Shown here piece by piece: positions 26,829 through 35,924 of a stretch of DNA of 64,000 nt; position 1 is the stretch's first letter; each line of letters begins with the position of its first letter. The notes under the pieces are model-generated. The model had not been told where the DNA came from. It searched no databases and saw only the letters and a program-made list of their open reading frames with translations. The DNA lies in NCBI GenBank assembly GCA_024275145.1, contig JAJRZR010000055.1, forward strand, positions 22,797-86,796, given 5' to 3'. A program made the translations under genes and the position numbers. Source of the DNA: Deltaproteobacteria bacterium. Lineage in GTDB: Bacteria > Desulfobacterota > Dissulfuribacteria > Dissulfuribacterales > QOAL01.

Positions 26829-27154
26829 TGTTTGAATCTCTGGTCTACGCTATGGGACCGCCACCTGGTGGACAAACAGGTGGGGGAAATCCGATCCTGG
26901 GCTTTCTGCCCCTCATTATCATCTTTGCCATCTTTTACTTTTTATTGATACGGCCGCAGCAAAAAAAGGCAAAGGAGCACCGCCAATTCCTCGAGGCCCT
27001 AAAAAGGGGCGACAAGGTCATGACTGCAGGTGGTCTCATTGGCAGGGTAACAGATCTTTCGGACACGGTCGTTACCCTGGAGGTGGCGGACAAGGTGAGG
27101 GTCAGGGTGGCCAGGCATCAGATTGCGGGGCGTCCTCCCCAGGCTGGAAAATAG
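26828..27154 (+). CDS. yajC: Sec translocon accessory subunit YajC
   Basis: 108 residues with a single membrane helix (FLPLIIIFAIFYFLLI) followed by RPQQKKAKEHR and the conserved GDKVMTAGGLIGRVT block. YajC associates with SecDF and SecYEG. The ATG overlaps the tgt TGA. secD and secF normally follow yajC, but here the convergent mnmE gene begins 15 bp later, so secDF must be elsewhere. Confidence 0.93.
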   Translation: MFESLVYAMGPPPGGQTGGGNPILGFLPLIIIFAIFYFLLIRPQQKKAKEHRQFLEALKRGDKVMTAGGLIGRVTDLSDTVVTLEVADKVRVRVARHQIAGRPPQAGK

Positions 27155-27169
27155 AAAGATCCAAGGGCC

Positions 27170-28600
27170 CTATTTCCCCAGGCAAAAGTTGCTGAAGATA
27201 CGGTCCAGTACCTCTTCTGTAACATCTTCACCGGTAACGCCTTCAAGGGCAAGGATGGCATCTTTCAGGTCTATGGATATCAAATCAGGACTTAAGCCTT
27301 GGTCCAGGGCGTTACAGGCCCTGTCTATCGATCTTAGTGCCTCGTCAAGGGCCCTTTTCTGCCTAAGATTCGGTGCAATTTCCAGTTCTACCTCCGAATG
27401 ATCCGACATGACCCCCTGCCGTATTGCCTGGGAAAGCCTGTCCAGGGATAATCCTTTTTTTGCCGACAGACAGAGATAGCTGTAGCGTTTGATCCTGTTG
27501 AGTCCCTCCCGGATGGTCTTCATACGTTCCTGGGCCACGGCCTCTGGATTCTGGTCGATAAGATCTGCCTTGTTGAAGACGATCAGGACCTTTTCTTCTT
27601 GCAATGGGGACAGGGCCTTGCCTACGCTCAGGTCCTCTGCATCCACAGGTGTTGATATATCCATGACCCATAGCACGACTGCTGCGCCATGGAGCCTTTC
27701 CTCGATCTTTTTTATACCTAAGCGTTCAACAGGATCTGGATCGGTCCGGATACCTGCGGTATCCACCAGGCGAACGGCCAGACCTTCCATATCTATCTCC
27801 GCCTCTATAAGATCTCTGGTGGTACCTGGAACGGGAGTGACGATTGCCTTGTCTTCGCAGGCCATTGCGTTCAAAAGACTTGATTTTCCCACGTTAGGAC
27901 GCCCCACTATCAGGACTTCAATCCCTTCCCTGGCCACCTTTCCGCGCCCGTACGCCTTTATCAGGTTCAATATGCGTGGCCTTATGCAGGATTCAAGAAC
28001 CTCAATCAACCTGGCCTCTCCGAGGATTTCCATGTCTTCCTCTGGATAATCGATGGCCACTTCAACAGAGGCAAGGACATCCAGCAACTGCCTGCGAAGC
28101 CCTTCCACCTCCCTGGAAAAAAAGCCCTTCAGGTGACCAAGGGCCAGGCGGCCTGCCAATTCCGCCCGGGCCGTGGTTATCTCCAGCACTGCCTCTGCCT
28201 GGGAAAGGTCTATCCGACCGTTCAAGAAGGCCCGCCTGGTGAATTCTCCAGGCTCAGCAAGCCTTGCACCGTTGGCAAGGCATACCTCCAGCACCTTGTG
28301 CAAGAGTGCCGGACTGCTGTGACATTGGATTTCAAGGACATCTTCACGGGTATAGCTGGCAGGAGACTTCATCAGAACGGCCATTGCCTCATCCACATCC
28401 TTGCCGGTAGATGGATCGAAGACCCAGCCATAGGTCAAGCGATGGGAGGTTACCCGTCGTGTGGGATGGGCCTGCCTGAATATCCTGTGGTATATCTGTG
28501 TTGCAGACGGGCCACTAACCCTAACGATGCCGATGCCGCCTGGCCCCAATGGTGTAGCTATAGCGGCTATTGTGTCATCGTATGAGAAGATTCTGGACAC
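27170..28600 (-). CDS. mnmE: tRNA uridine-5-carboxymethylaminomethyl modification GTPase
   Basis: MnmE with MnmG modifies U34 of tRNA. It has an N-terminal formyl-THF-binding domain (DTIAAIATPLGPGGIGIVRVSG), a central G domain with GRPNVGKSSLLNA, DTAGIR and NKAD, and a terminal Cys in IFSNFCLGK. The frame is open to 28681, but homologues begin just before DTIAAIATP. A GTG at 28600 with AAGG upstream gives a 476-residue product. It is the last gene of the rpmH-rnpA-yidD-yidC-jag-mnmE cluster. Confidence 0.93.
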   Translation of the reverse strand: MSRIFSYDDTIAAIATPLGPGGIGIVRVSGPSATQIYHRIFRQAHPTRRVTSHRLTYGWVFDPSTGKDVDEAMAVLMKSPASYTREDVLEIQCHSSPALLHKVLEVCLANGARLAEPGEFTRRAFLNGRIDLSQAEAVLEITTARAELAGRLALGHLKGFFSREVEGLRRQLLDVLASVEVAIDYPEEDMEILGEARLIEVLESCIRPRILNLIKAYGRGKVAREGIEVLIVGRPNVGKSSLLNAMACEDKAIVTPVPGTTRDLIEAEIDMEGLAVRLVDTAGIRTDPDPVERLGIKKIEERLHGAAVVLWVMDISTPVDAEDLSVGKALSPLQEEKVLIVFNKADLIDQNPEAVAQERMKTIREGLNRIKRYSYLCLSAKKGLSLDRLSQAIRQGVMSDHSEVELEIAPNLRQKRALDEALRSIDRACNALDQGLSPDLISIDLKDAILALEGVTGEDVTEEVLDRIFSNFCLGK

Positions 28601-28687
28601 CTTGTGCTTGGACCTTGGAGTGAATTTTGCGTCAATATGGCAGTGCCTTGATCTGTATGGTGCCAGGGAGTGGCGGTGCAAGAATGC

Positions 28688-29548
28688 CTACCGGGAGGCC
28701 CCCTTCTTGGGCCTTCCTTTGTTATATAATGGGGTTATAACCACCTTTCGCTTATAGCCTTCTCCGGCGCTATGGGTGCGAATCCCACGATATGCCTTAA
28801 GTGTTATGTGTATGATCCTTCGTTCCCTTGCATCCATTGGGCGAAGCGTTACAGGCTTTCCGGTTTTCCTTGCCTTTTGGGCCATCCTCTCGGCCAGCAT
28901 GACAAGTCCCCTGTCCTTCTTTTCACGGTAACCCTCTGCCTCTATCTTGATCCTGTACCTTGCCTCATCCTGACGTATCAGGAACAGGTTGACCAGGTAC
29001 TCTATGGAATCCAGGCACTGCCCCTCTTTCCCAATTATTATTGAAAGATCTTCCCCTGAAATGTTTAGATAGGGACCGTGCTCACCCTCCACAATATCTA
29101 CATCCCCCTTGAGGGAGGCCTTTTCCAGGATTTCGGTTACCATGTTGCGGGCCCTTTCCACACGCCTATTGATCTCTTCAGGTGTTATCTTTGGCCTGTT
29201 CCCTCTGGCAGGCCCGATGGCCTTACGGGCCTCAGAGGTATTGAACTCCCTTGTGGTTGATTCCTTCTCTTCGTAGGCTTCCTTGGCATCAGGAGTAGCC
29301 TCGGCATCTTCCATCGCCAACTGGTCGACACTACCCGAACCCCTCTTCTCCTGCGAGGCCGCTGGCTTGAGGGTAGCGGTGATCTTTGCCTTTCGTCCCC
29401 CAAGGCCGAACAGCCCGGTTGAACCCTTGGTAATGACGTTGATCTCAAGCTCTTCCGCCTGACACTTAAAGAATGCACAGGCGGCCTTTATGGCCCTTTC
29501 TACGGTCTTGTCTGCAAACTCTCGTGGATTTATCTGTTTTTCTTCCAT
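28688..29548 (-). CDS. jag: RNA-binding protein Jag/KhpB (Jag_N, KH, R3H)
   Basis: 286 residues. The N-terminal Jag_N domain (about 1-55, with GSTGLFGLGGRKAKI) is joined by an acidic linker to a KH domain with the IIGKEGQ loop and an R3H domain with RERRIIH and the RTHSAGEG segment. Such proteins bind small RNAs and affect cell-wall growth and division in Gram-positives. The place between yidC and mnmE is conserved across bacteria. Confidence 0.92.
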   Translation of the reverse strand: MEEKQINPREFADKTVERAIKAACAFFKCQAEELEINVITKGSTGLFGLGGRKAKITATLKPAASQEKRGSGSVDQLAMEDAEATPDAKEAYEEKESTTREFNTSEARKAIGPARGNRPKITPEEINRRVERARNMVTEILEKASLKGDVDIVEGEHGPYLNISGEDLSIIIGKEGQCLDSIEYLVNLFLIRQDEARYRIKIEAEGYREKKDRGLVMLAERMAQKARKTGKPVTLRPMDARERRIIHITLKAYRGIRTHSAGEGYKRKVVITPLYNKGRPKKGASR

Positions 29549-29624
29549 TATGAATTTTACTCTTTTTCATCAACCTGATGGGTTGGCCAATGGTATAGGC
29601 CACGCCAACTAAAAACCGAATCTC

Positions 29625-31301
29625 CTAGTCAGTAAATTTATTCACGTAGACCTGCTGCACTATGGATAGGATGTTGTTTACCAACCAATAAAGGACCAGG
29701 CCTGACGGAAAATTTATAAACATGAATGTAAACACTACCGGCAGGAATTGCATCATCTTGGCCTGGGTTGGATCCATCGATGACGGTCTCAACCTTTGTT
29801 GATAGTACATGGAAACACCCATGAGCAATGTCAACACCGGGATGCCGCCAAGATAAGGGATGGCCACACCCGGTATCATCAAGCGGTCAGGGGCAGAAAG
29901 GTCATTTATCCACAACATGAAGGGAGCGTGACGCAATTCGATTGCTTGGAGAAGTACCTTGTACAGTGCGAAGAACACCGGAATCTGGAGCAGCATCGGG
30001 AGGCAGCCGCTCATGGGATTGACCTTGTATGTCTTGTAGAGCTGCATGAGTTCCTTGTTCATGCGCTCCTTGTCGTCCTTGTATTTTTCCTTGAGCTTCG
30101 CCAGTTTGGGCTGTAACTTTTGCATGGTCTTCATGGACTGGGCACCCTTGTGGGCCAGGGGCCAGAAGAGGATCTTTATCAGGACGGTGAGCAGTATGAT
30201 TGACCATCCGTAGTTGTGTATGAAGCGGTAGAAAAATTTCAGGACGTACAAGAGTGGTTTGGCAATAGGATCAAACCAGCCGAAGTTTATCTCCTTGGAC
30301 AGGTTGTGTCCCAGGGCCTTGAGCCTGTCTATCTCCTTTGGGCCAAAATACAGGCCAAGCTTTAGGATTTCTATGCTACCCTCCCCGACCTTTTCAAAGG
30401 AATTGGACAGATTTGTAAGCTTGCTTTGCACGAGCCCGGTATCATCCATCTTCCTGAACAACAACCCCCAGGGGCCCGATGCCTCCATTGGGATTAAGGC
30501 CGTACAGAAGTAGTTGTCACCGTAGGCCATCCAGTCGAGCGGACCAGAATAGGATGCTTCCTCCCCCACCTTTTTCAGCTTGATTTCCTCCAACTTATCC
30601 TGTGCATAGTAAGAGGGACCTGAAAATACATATCGGCTTTCCTTTTGGTAGGGTTTGTTGAACAGGAAGATAGAGCCCTGAATAGGGCTGGTTCCTGAAA
30701 TCGTGACAGAAAGATCGATCCAGTACGTCTCGGGCTTGAAATGGAAGGTTTTGATGATAAAGGCGCCAGGGGCGAGTTGGGCAACAAATTTAAGCTCCGC
30801 CGGCCCGCTGGAGCCGGTCACATCGAGCTTATCCTTGTCTGCTTTGAATATCACAGAGCCCAGATCAACCGGTGGCTTGGCAGACAACTGCAGCCCAAGA
30901 GGAAGATATGGCGGTGAGGCATTTATGAGGTCCACAGGAGGGGAATTCTTGTCAATGGTTTGCCTGTATTTTTTGAGGAGAAACCGTTTGACTGTGCCCC
31001 CCTCTTCGGAAAACACCGCCTTATAGAGATCCGTCTCGACGGTTATTTCCCTGGCCTTGATACCGCTGTATTGCGCCGGTGAGACAAGGCCGGCCAGGGC
31101 ATTCCCAGGGACAGCGGCTGTCTTCGGTGCCTGCCCATTTTCCTCGTCTGCCGCCTTTACTTCCAGCTTACGGGTCGTTACATTCGTCGAGGAATTATCA
31201 GAACCTGGCCCTGATGGTGGTTGTTTAGCTCCGTAGAAGAACTGGAAACCCAACAGCACCAGGAGGGATAATACAATAGCTATTAAGGATCTTGTTTCCA
31301 T
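29625..31301 (-). CDS. yidC: Membrane protein insertase YidC
   Basis: 558 residues of the Gram-negative type: an N-terminal helix (IAIVLSLLVLLGFQFFY), a large periplasmic beta domain (about 60-340), and the conserved five-helix core with YGWSIILLTVLIKILFWPL and PMSGCLPMLLQIPVFFALYKVL. It inserts and folds inner membrane proteins alone or with Sec. Spacing to jag is 76 bp. The 285-bp gap to yidD holds the second copy of the 100-bp repeat. Confidence 0.95.
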   Translation of the reverse strand: METRSLIAIVLSLLVLLGFQFFYGAKQPPSGPGSDNSSTNVTTRKLEVKAADEENGQAPKTAAVPGNALAGLVSPAQYSGIKAREITVETDLYKAVFSEEGGTVKRFLLKKYRQTIDKNSPPVDLINASPPYLPLGLQLSAKPPVDLGSVIFKADKDKLDVTGSSGPAELKFVAQLAPGAFIIKTFHFKPETYWIDLSVTISGTSPIQGSIFLFNKPYQKESRYVFSGPSYYAQDKLEEIKLKKVGEEASYSGPLDWMAYGDNYFCTALIPMEASGPWGLLFRKMDDTGLVQSKLTNLSNSFEKVGEGSIEILKLGLYFGPKEIDRLKALGHNLSKEINFGWFDPIAKPLLYVLKFFYRFIHNYGWSIILLTVLIKILFWPLAHKGAQSMKTMQKLQPKLAKLKEKYKDDKERMNKELMQLYKTYKVNPMSGCLPMLLQIPVFFALYKVLLQAIELRHAPFMLWINDLSAPDRLMIPGVAIPYLGGIPVLTLLMGVSMYYQQRLRPSSMDPTQAKMMQFLPVVFTFMFINFPSGLVLYWLVNNILSIVQQVYVNKFTD

Positions 31302-31350
31302 CAGAACTTATACCTAAACCTCCATGCGGCCCGACTCCCACACCGAAATA

Positions 31351-31443
31351 CCGTATTTGCTGCGTTGTCATACACTTGAAGTACAAGAGTACGTCTGCGT
31401 GTCTGCTTGCATCTTCGGCAAACTTGCGAGCTGCATAATTTGG
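31351..31443. repeat. Second copy of the 100-bp imperfect palindrome
   Basis: Read on the minus strand, this stretch matches 13481-13575 closely: shared blocks include ATTATGCAGCTCGCAAGTTT, CGAAGATGCAA, TGTACTTCAAGTG and GACAACGCA. It lies in the 285-bp yidC-yidD gap next to an end motif of the other repeat family (CTCCATGCGGCCCGA near 31319-31334). It has no coding role. Confidence 0.75.
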
Positions 31444-31585
31444 GATAGACATAGCCCGTATAAGGGCCATGTCTCTGTATCAAAGACTTTCAGGAAGAAG
31501 CCCTAGGACAAGGCAGGGAACAAAAAGACAAAACAGGGAAACATAAGGGCTTAAAATTTCTGGGGATAGACATCCTGGCCAACCG

Positions 31586-31837
31586 TCACGGAACAGGATC
31601 GTAGCCGCCCTCGTGCCAGGGATGGCACCTGGCCAGACGCATAAACGTCAGATACAATCCCTTCAGCAGGCCATGCCTTATGAGTGCCTGTTCGGCGTAC
31701 CTGGAACAGGTAGGAACAAACCTGCATGAATTCGGCAAAACAGGGGACAGAAGAAGGCGGTAGGCCCGTATGATAGACACCAACAGACGAACCAGTATAT
31801 TCCCCGGTAAATTGCGATCAACTTCAAAAAAAATCAA
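31586..31837 (-). CDS. yidD: Membrane protein insertion efficiency factor YidD
   Basis: 83 residues with the YidD signature: a hydrophobic N-terminal segment, LLSPVLPNSCRFVPTCSRYAEQA and CHPWHEGGYDPVP. The protein helps YidC-dependent insertion. The best start is a TTG at 31837, 19 bp after the rnpA stop; no in-frame ATG is available at the right place, so the exact start is unsure. Confidence 0.92.
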   Translation of the reverse strand: MIFFEVDRNLPGNILVRLLVSIIRAYRLLLSPVLPNSCRFVPTCSRYAEQALIRHGLLKGLYLTFMRLARCHPWHEGGYDPVP

Positions 31838-31856
31838 AGCGTACCCACTGTCCGTA

Positions 31857-32216
31857 TTATTTCCCCCTGGAGCGTTTTAAAACCCTGAACATTTGCCCTT
31901 CCAGGTCGTTTAATTTCAACGTGGAAAAACCCTTGCGAGGTATAAAAACAATGTCATATCCCTTGGGGAATTTATCCTTGTTTTTGCGAAACAATTCCCT
32001 GATAAGCCTCTTTACCCTGTTTCTTTTCACGGCATTGCCCACCTTCCTGCTTACACTGAGCCCCAGCCTTGAATAGGACAGGTCATTGGGGGTAAGCACC
32101 AAGGTGAGTCCCTTAAGATTGAGTCTCTTTCCCCTTCTAAAAACCCTGGAAAAGTCTTCCTTTCTGCGCAGTCGTTCCGCCTTAGATAGTGATTGCGGCC
32201 TGTTACGCAATGCCAA
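31857..32216 (-). CDS. rnpA: Ribonuclease P protein component
   Basis: 119 residues, strongly basic. It has the FRRGKRL strand, LGLSVSRKVGNAVKRNRVKRLIRE signature region and the YDIVFIPRKG strand. The protein helps RNase P RNA trim tRNA 5' ends. A TTG start follows the rpmH stop codon with no gap, so translation is probably coupled; a downstream TTG is an alternative start. Confidence 0.94.
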   Translation of the reverse strand: MALRNRPQSLSKAERLRRKEDFSRVFRRGKRLNLKGLTLVLTPNDLSYSRLGLSVSRKVGNAVKRNRVKRLIRELFRKNKDKFPKGYDIVFIPRKGFSTLKLNDLEGQMFRVLKRSRGK

Positions 32217-32351
32217 TTAAACTGCCAGACGCCGTCTGCCCTTTGCCCTTCTACGATTCAAGACTTTTCTTCCCGCCTTTGTGCTCATTCTCTTGCGAAA
32301 ACCGTGTGTTCTCTTGCGTTTTAGATTGCTGGGTTGAAAGGTTCGTTTCAT
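32217..32351 (-). CDS. rpmH: Large ribosomal subunit protein bL34
   Basis: The 44-residue product begins [19 protein letters not shown] and continues with the canonical [10 protein letters not shown] and a run of Arg and Lys, a full-length bL34. The gene heads the conserved rpmH-rnpA-yidD-yidC-jag-mnmE group. dnaA, which often lies upstream, is not present here, and no DnaA box cluster was seen in the upstream gap. Confidence 0.97.
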   Translation of the reverse strand: MKRTFQPSNLKRKRTHGFRKRMSTKAGRKVLNRRRAKGRRRLAV

Positions 32352-32601
32352 TTTATAAAAAACTCCTCTAGCGGTTTGGAATATTCAAATAAGCAGGTTG
32401 AAAAGGTTCAAGCTCAAGATTTTTAATCTTTAGACCTGTCCATGTCAAGAAATTCCTTTGAAGGCCGACTATCATCCGATCCCTGATCACCTGAAATCTC
32501 AAGCCCTAATGTGGCCTGCGTCTGTAGCCACATCTCCAGCCACGGCAACCCAGCCCAGGAAGCCCTTACAGTAATTGGCCATCACTTTTGATTCATAAGC
32601 C

Positions 32602-32637
32602 TTTTGCCGATAAGAAATACAGCCTTAATCGGCAAAA
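32602..32637. repeat. Inverted repeat in the gap upstream of rpmH
   Basis: TTTTGCCGAT and ATCGGCAAAA are a perfect 10-bp inverted repeat with a 16-nt spacer. It lies in the 500-bp gap between rpmH and the hybrid kinase gene. It may be an operator for either gene or a hairpin; no T-tract follows. Confidence 0.4.
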
Positions 32638-32696
32638 ACCGCACCTTTTCATCGGGGTTGACCGGCCCGTAGGTTCACAGCCAAAGGCTTTCCATA

Positions 32697-32775
32697 TTTA
32701 CCGTGAAAATACATCCTTATCCTTGGGCCATATTCCCATACCCTTGGGTGCAGCCCACGGGCCGCATGAAGGCTT
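32697..32775 (-). repeat. Dispersed intergenic repeat, copy D
   Basis: The left end is TTTACCGTGAAAATACATCC and the right end GGGCCGCATGAAGGCTTT, the two ends shared with copies at 39264, 44404 and 59021. A GC-rich, partly self-complementary centre (CTTGGGCC, CCTTGGG) lies between them. It is 77 bp upstream of the hybrid kinase start. Strand is set so that copies A and B count as plus. Confidence 0.7.
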
Positions 32776-32851
32776 TAGACAACATGCGCATGGGCGCATC
32801 AACATGTCAGAATGTGGAATAGTAGCAAGGAATGACGGGAGGCTGTCCAAG

Positions 32852-34582
32852 ATGCACGCATCAAGGAATATGAAGATATTGATAGTCGAAAATAGTGATC
32901 CCATAAGAAGGGATTTTTCAAGTTGCCTGAGACACAATGGTTATGAAGTGTTTGAGGCCATAGACAGTGATACGGCCATGGAAATGCTGGTCGATCGAAA
33001 ACCAGATCTGATTATAACCGATCTTTGCCAACCGGGTGTAGATGGAATGGCGATCCTTGAAAAGGCATCAAGAGAGACACCAATGACCCCTGTCATTATT
33101 GTTTCCGAAGCGGGAACCATGGAACAGATCGTAAGGGCTCTGAAGAAGGGTGCGTTTGATTTTATTACAAAGCCGGTAGATGACCCGGCCATACTCAAAT
33201 ACGCCGTGGATAAGGGCATGGAGCGGGTACTTCTGATAGAACAAAACCGGGAACACCAGGAACATCTGGAAGAGCTGGTAAAAAAACGGACGCTGGAGCT
33301 TGAGAAACGGACCCACGAACTCGAACTGGAAATAAAGAAGAGACGCACGGTGGAGATGCTGATCGAACATGCGAAGAAGGAGTGGGAAAGGACCATAGAC
33401 GCCATTCCCGACCTGATCGCCCTGGTGGACAGGGATCACAGGATCATGCGTTTGAACAAACCGATGGCCATGATCCTGGGGATACCCGTAGAGAAGGCGG
33501 TTGGGGAAAAGTGCTACGAGCATCTCCACGGAGCAGATGCACCGCCTGACACCTGCCCACATACCCAGCTCTTACAGGATGGCAAGTCCCATACGATAGA
33601 GGTCTATGAGGAACGGCTTGGTGGATATAACGAGATAATGGTAACCCCGTATCACGATCCTGATGGGATACTCATAGGTTCGGTGCACATCATCAGGAAC
33701 ATAAACGAGCGCAAACATGCCGAGGAGGAAAGGGAGAAACTTCACGCACAGCTTCTCCACGCCCAGAAGCTCGAATCCGTCGGACAGCTGGCTGCGGGCA
33801 TTGCCCATGAAATCAATACGCCAACCCAGTATGTGGGTACAAATATAGACTTCCTGGAAGAGGGGTTCCAGGATTTGGCCGACCTGATAACGAAATACAA
33901 TGAACTCCTGGAGGCTGTCAAGGCAAACCAGGTCTTCCCGGAATTGATAGAAGAGATCGAGAAGGCCATCGAGGATGCGGATTGGGAATATCTTATGGAA
34001 GAAATACCCCAGGCCATATCCCAATCCAGGGACGGAATCAGGCGGGTAACATCCATAGTCAGGGCCATGAAGGATTTCTCCCATCCCGGAGGAAGAGAAA
34101 AGGAGCCTTCGGACATAAATCAGATTATCGAGACCACGGTAACCATCGCGAGGAACGAGTGGAAATACGTATCTGACATGGAACTGGAACTCGCGGACGG
34201 GCTTCCCATGGTTCCGTGCCTGAAAGATGAAATGGGACAGGTGATCTTGAACCTCATAGTAAATGCCGCACAGGCCATAGGCTCCAAGCTGGGAGAAAAT
34301 CCAGAGGGTAAAAAGGGTGTCATCACAATAGGCACGAGCTGGAACGGCGAGTCGGTGGGAATCAGGGTGTCCGACACGGGAACGGGCATCCCTGAACATG
34401 CCAGGAGCAAGGTCTTCCAGCCCTTTTTTACCACCAAGGACGTTGGCAAGGGAACCGGACAGGGGCTGGCAATAGCCCACAACGTTATAGTGGACAAACA
34501 TGGAGGATCAATAGAATTCGAAACGGAGGATGGTAAAGGCACCACCTTCATTATTCGGCTGCCCGTGGACAAGTCCAAGTAG
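32852..34582 (+). CDS. Hybrid sensor histidine kinase: REC-PAS-HisKA-HATPase
   Basis: 576 residues. The N-terminal receiver domain has the phospho-Asp in LIITDLCQPGVDG and the KPV lysine. A coiled coil and a PAS domain follow, then HisKA with the phospho-acceptor His in GIAHEINTPTQYVG and HATPase with NLIVNAAQA and DTGTGIP. The HEINTPTQY subtype is frequent in deltaproteobacterial signalling clusters. No membrane helix is seen, so it is cytoplasmic. The ATG at 32852 has GGGAGG nearby; the frame runs open upstream through the repeat. It heads a row of four receiver proteins. Confidence 0.88.
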   Translation: MHASRNMKILIVENSDPIRRDFSSCLRHNGYEVFEAIDSDTAMEMLVDRKPDLIITDLCQPGVDGMAILEKASRETPMTPVIIVSEAGTMEQIVRALKKGAFDFITKPVDDPAILKYAVDKGMERVLLIEQNREHQEHLEELVKKRTLELEKRTHELELEIKKRRTVEMLIEHAKKEWERTIDAIPDLIALVDRDHRIMRLNKPMAMILGIPVEKAVGEKCYEHLHGADAPPDTCPHTQLLQDGKSHTIEVYEERLGGYNEIMVTPYHDPDGILIGSVHIIRNINERKHAEEEREKLHAQLLHAQKLESVGQLAAGIAHEINTPTQYVGTNIDFLEEGFQDLADLITKYNELLEAVKANQVFPELIEEIEKAIEDADWEYLMEEIPQAISQSRDGIRRVTSIVRAMKDFSHPGGREKEPSDINQIIETTVTIARNEWKYVSDMELELADGLPMVPCLKDEMGQVILNLIVNAAQAIGSKLGENPEGKKGVITIGTSWNGESVGIRVSDTGTGIPEHARSKVFQPFFTTKDVGKGTGQGLAIAHNVIVDKHGGSIEFETEDGKGTTFIIRLPVDKSK

Positions 34583-34709
34583 GTATCTATATGGGGCGGG
34601 CCCTTGCAAGTCGGGCATTGCTTCATGGGCACCTGCAATTCGGGAGGCTGCGATAACAGGCCCGACGGGATGAAAGGCCCCCATCAGATTGAATGGAGGT
34701 ACCCTCGAT

Positions 34710-35924
34710 GTGGAAAAGAAAAAGATACTCTTCGTAGACGATGAAAAAAGGGTCTTGGACGGGATCAGGCGCATGCTAAGGCCTCTGCGCAAGGGCCTTA
34801 TCATGGAATTTGCCGAAAGCGGCAGGCAAGCCCTTGAAATCATGGCAAACAATGATTTCGATATCATCGTATCCGATATGCGGATGCCAGGAATGGACGG
34901 GGCGGAACTGCTTTCTGAGGTTAAAAAACGATATCCATATACTATGCGGGTGGTTCTTACTGGCCAGTCTTCGGCAGAGGCGACGTTGCGTACTGTAGGG
35001 GTGGCGCATCAATTCCTGGACAAACCATGCGAACCTGAAAGACTCAGAAACGTAATCCAACGTGCCCTGTTCATAAAACGAATCATGATGCACCCAAGCC
35101 TTGAAAAACTCGTGGCAGGGCTTGGTACCCTTCCATCCCTTCCCTCGGTCTATGAAGAGATACAAAGCAGGCTGGCTGACCCGGAGAGCTCGGTGGATGA
35201 TGTGGCCGAGTGCATTAAAAAGGATGTGGCAATGAGCGCCAAGATCCTGCAACTGGTCAATTCCGCCTTTTTCGGGCATTTCCAACACGTGGAAAGCCCT
35301 GCAAAGGCAGTACACTTCCTGGGTCTTGAGACCATCAAGGCCCTGGTACTCTCACTCCATATCTTTGCCCAGTATGAGGGGAAAGGGTCCTTTCCATTTT
35401 CCCTTGAAGACCTCTGGCTGCATAGCCTGTCCGTTGGAAACCTTGCCAAAAAGATCGCTGCAATGGAAACAGGTGAAAAAAAGGTCATTGATGATGCATT
35501 CATAGCAGGGATGCTTCACGACATCGGCAAGTTGATTCTGGCAGCCGGTATGACGGAAAGATACCAGGCGGCAATCGACATGGCCAGCTCTGCCCCGATG
35601 GAACTTTACGAGGCCGAGGCCAAGATCTTCAGGGCAGGGCATGCGGAGATTGGTGGCTATCTCATGGGGCTGTGGGGCCTTCCCGGACCCATTGTCGAGG
35701 CCATCGTATATCATCACCGGCCGGAAAGATACCCCTCAAAGATATTCGATGTACTGACAGCGGTCTACATGGCTGATTTCTTCGAGCACGAAACCGAACC
35801 CGATGCCACTATAGGGCTTCCACCGATAATGGACTCCGATTACCTGGCCAGGATAAATTGTTCCGGCAGGTTGACTGCATGGCGTGAACTCTGCCGGGTG
35901 GAAAAAGAGAGATGGCATGAATGA
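34710..35924 (+). CDS. REC-HDOD response regulator
   Basis: 404 residues: a receiver domain (phospho-Asp in VSDMRMPGMDG, DKPC lysine) and an HDOD domain (about 135-330) with the signature TLPSLPSVYEEI, LQLVNSAFFG and FIAGMLHDIGKL. HDOD proteins are linked to signalling and stress responses; the HD pair of HDIGK is present here. A GTG at 34710 is preceded by GGAGG; a TTG at 34689 is also in frame. The end overlaps the next gene. Confidence 0.87.
   Translation: MEKKKILFVDDEKRVLDGIRRMLRPLRKGLIMEFAESGRQALEIMANNDFDIIVSDMRMPGMDGAELLSEVKKRYPYTMRVVLTGQSSAEATLRTVGVAHQFLDKPCEPERLRNVIQRALFIKRIMMHPSLEKLVAGLGTLPSLPSVYEEIQSRLADPESSVDDVAECIKKDVAMSAKILQLVNSAFFGHFQHVESPAKAVHFLGLETIKALVLSLHIFAQYEGKGSFPFSLEDLWLHSLSVGNLAKKIAAMETGEKKVIDDAFIAGMLHDIGKLILAAGMTERYQAAIDMASSAPMELYEAEAKIFRAGHAEIGGYLMGLWGLPGPIVEAIVYHHRPERYPSKIFDVLTAVYMADFFEHETEPDATIGLPPIMDSDYLARINCSGRLTAWRELCRVEKERWHE

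Noticed and set aside
27155-27169. secD/secF expected after yajC
   Set aside because: Only 15 bp separate yajC from the convergent mnmE gene; the genes are not here.
32352-32851. Replication origin next to rpmH
   Set aside because: rpmH often neighbours dnaA and oriC, but no DnaA box cluster (TTATCCACA-like) and no dnaA or dnaN gene were seen in this 500-bp gap.
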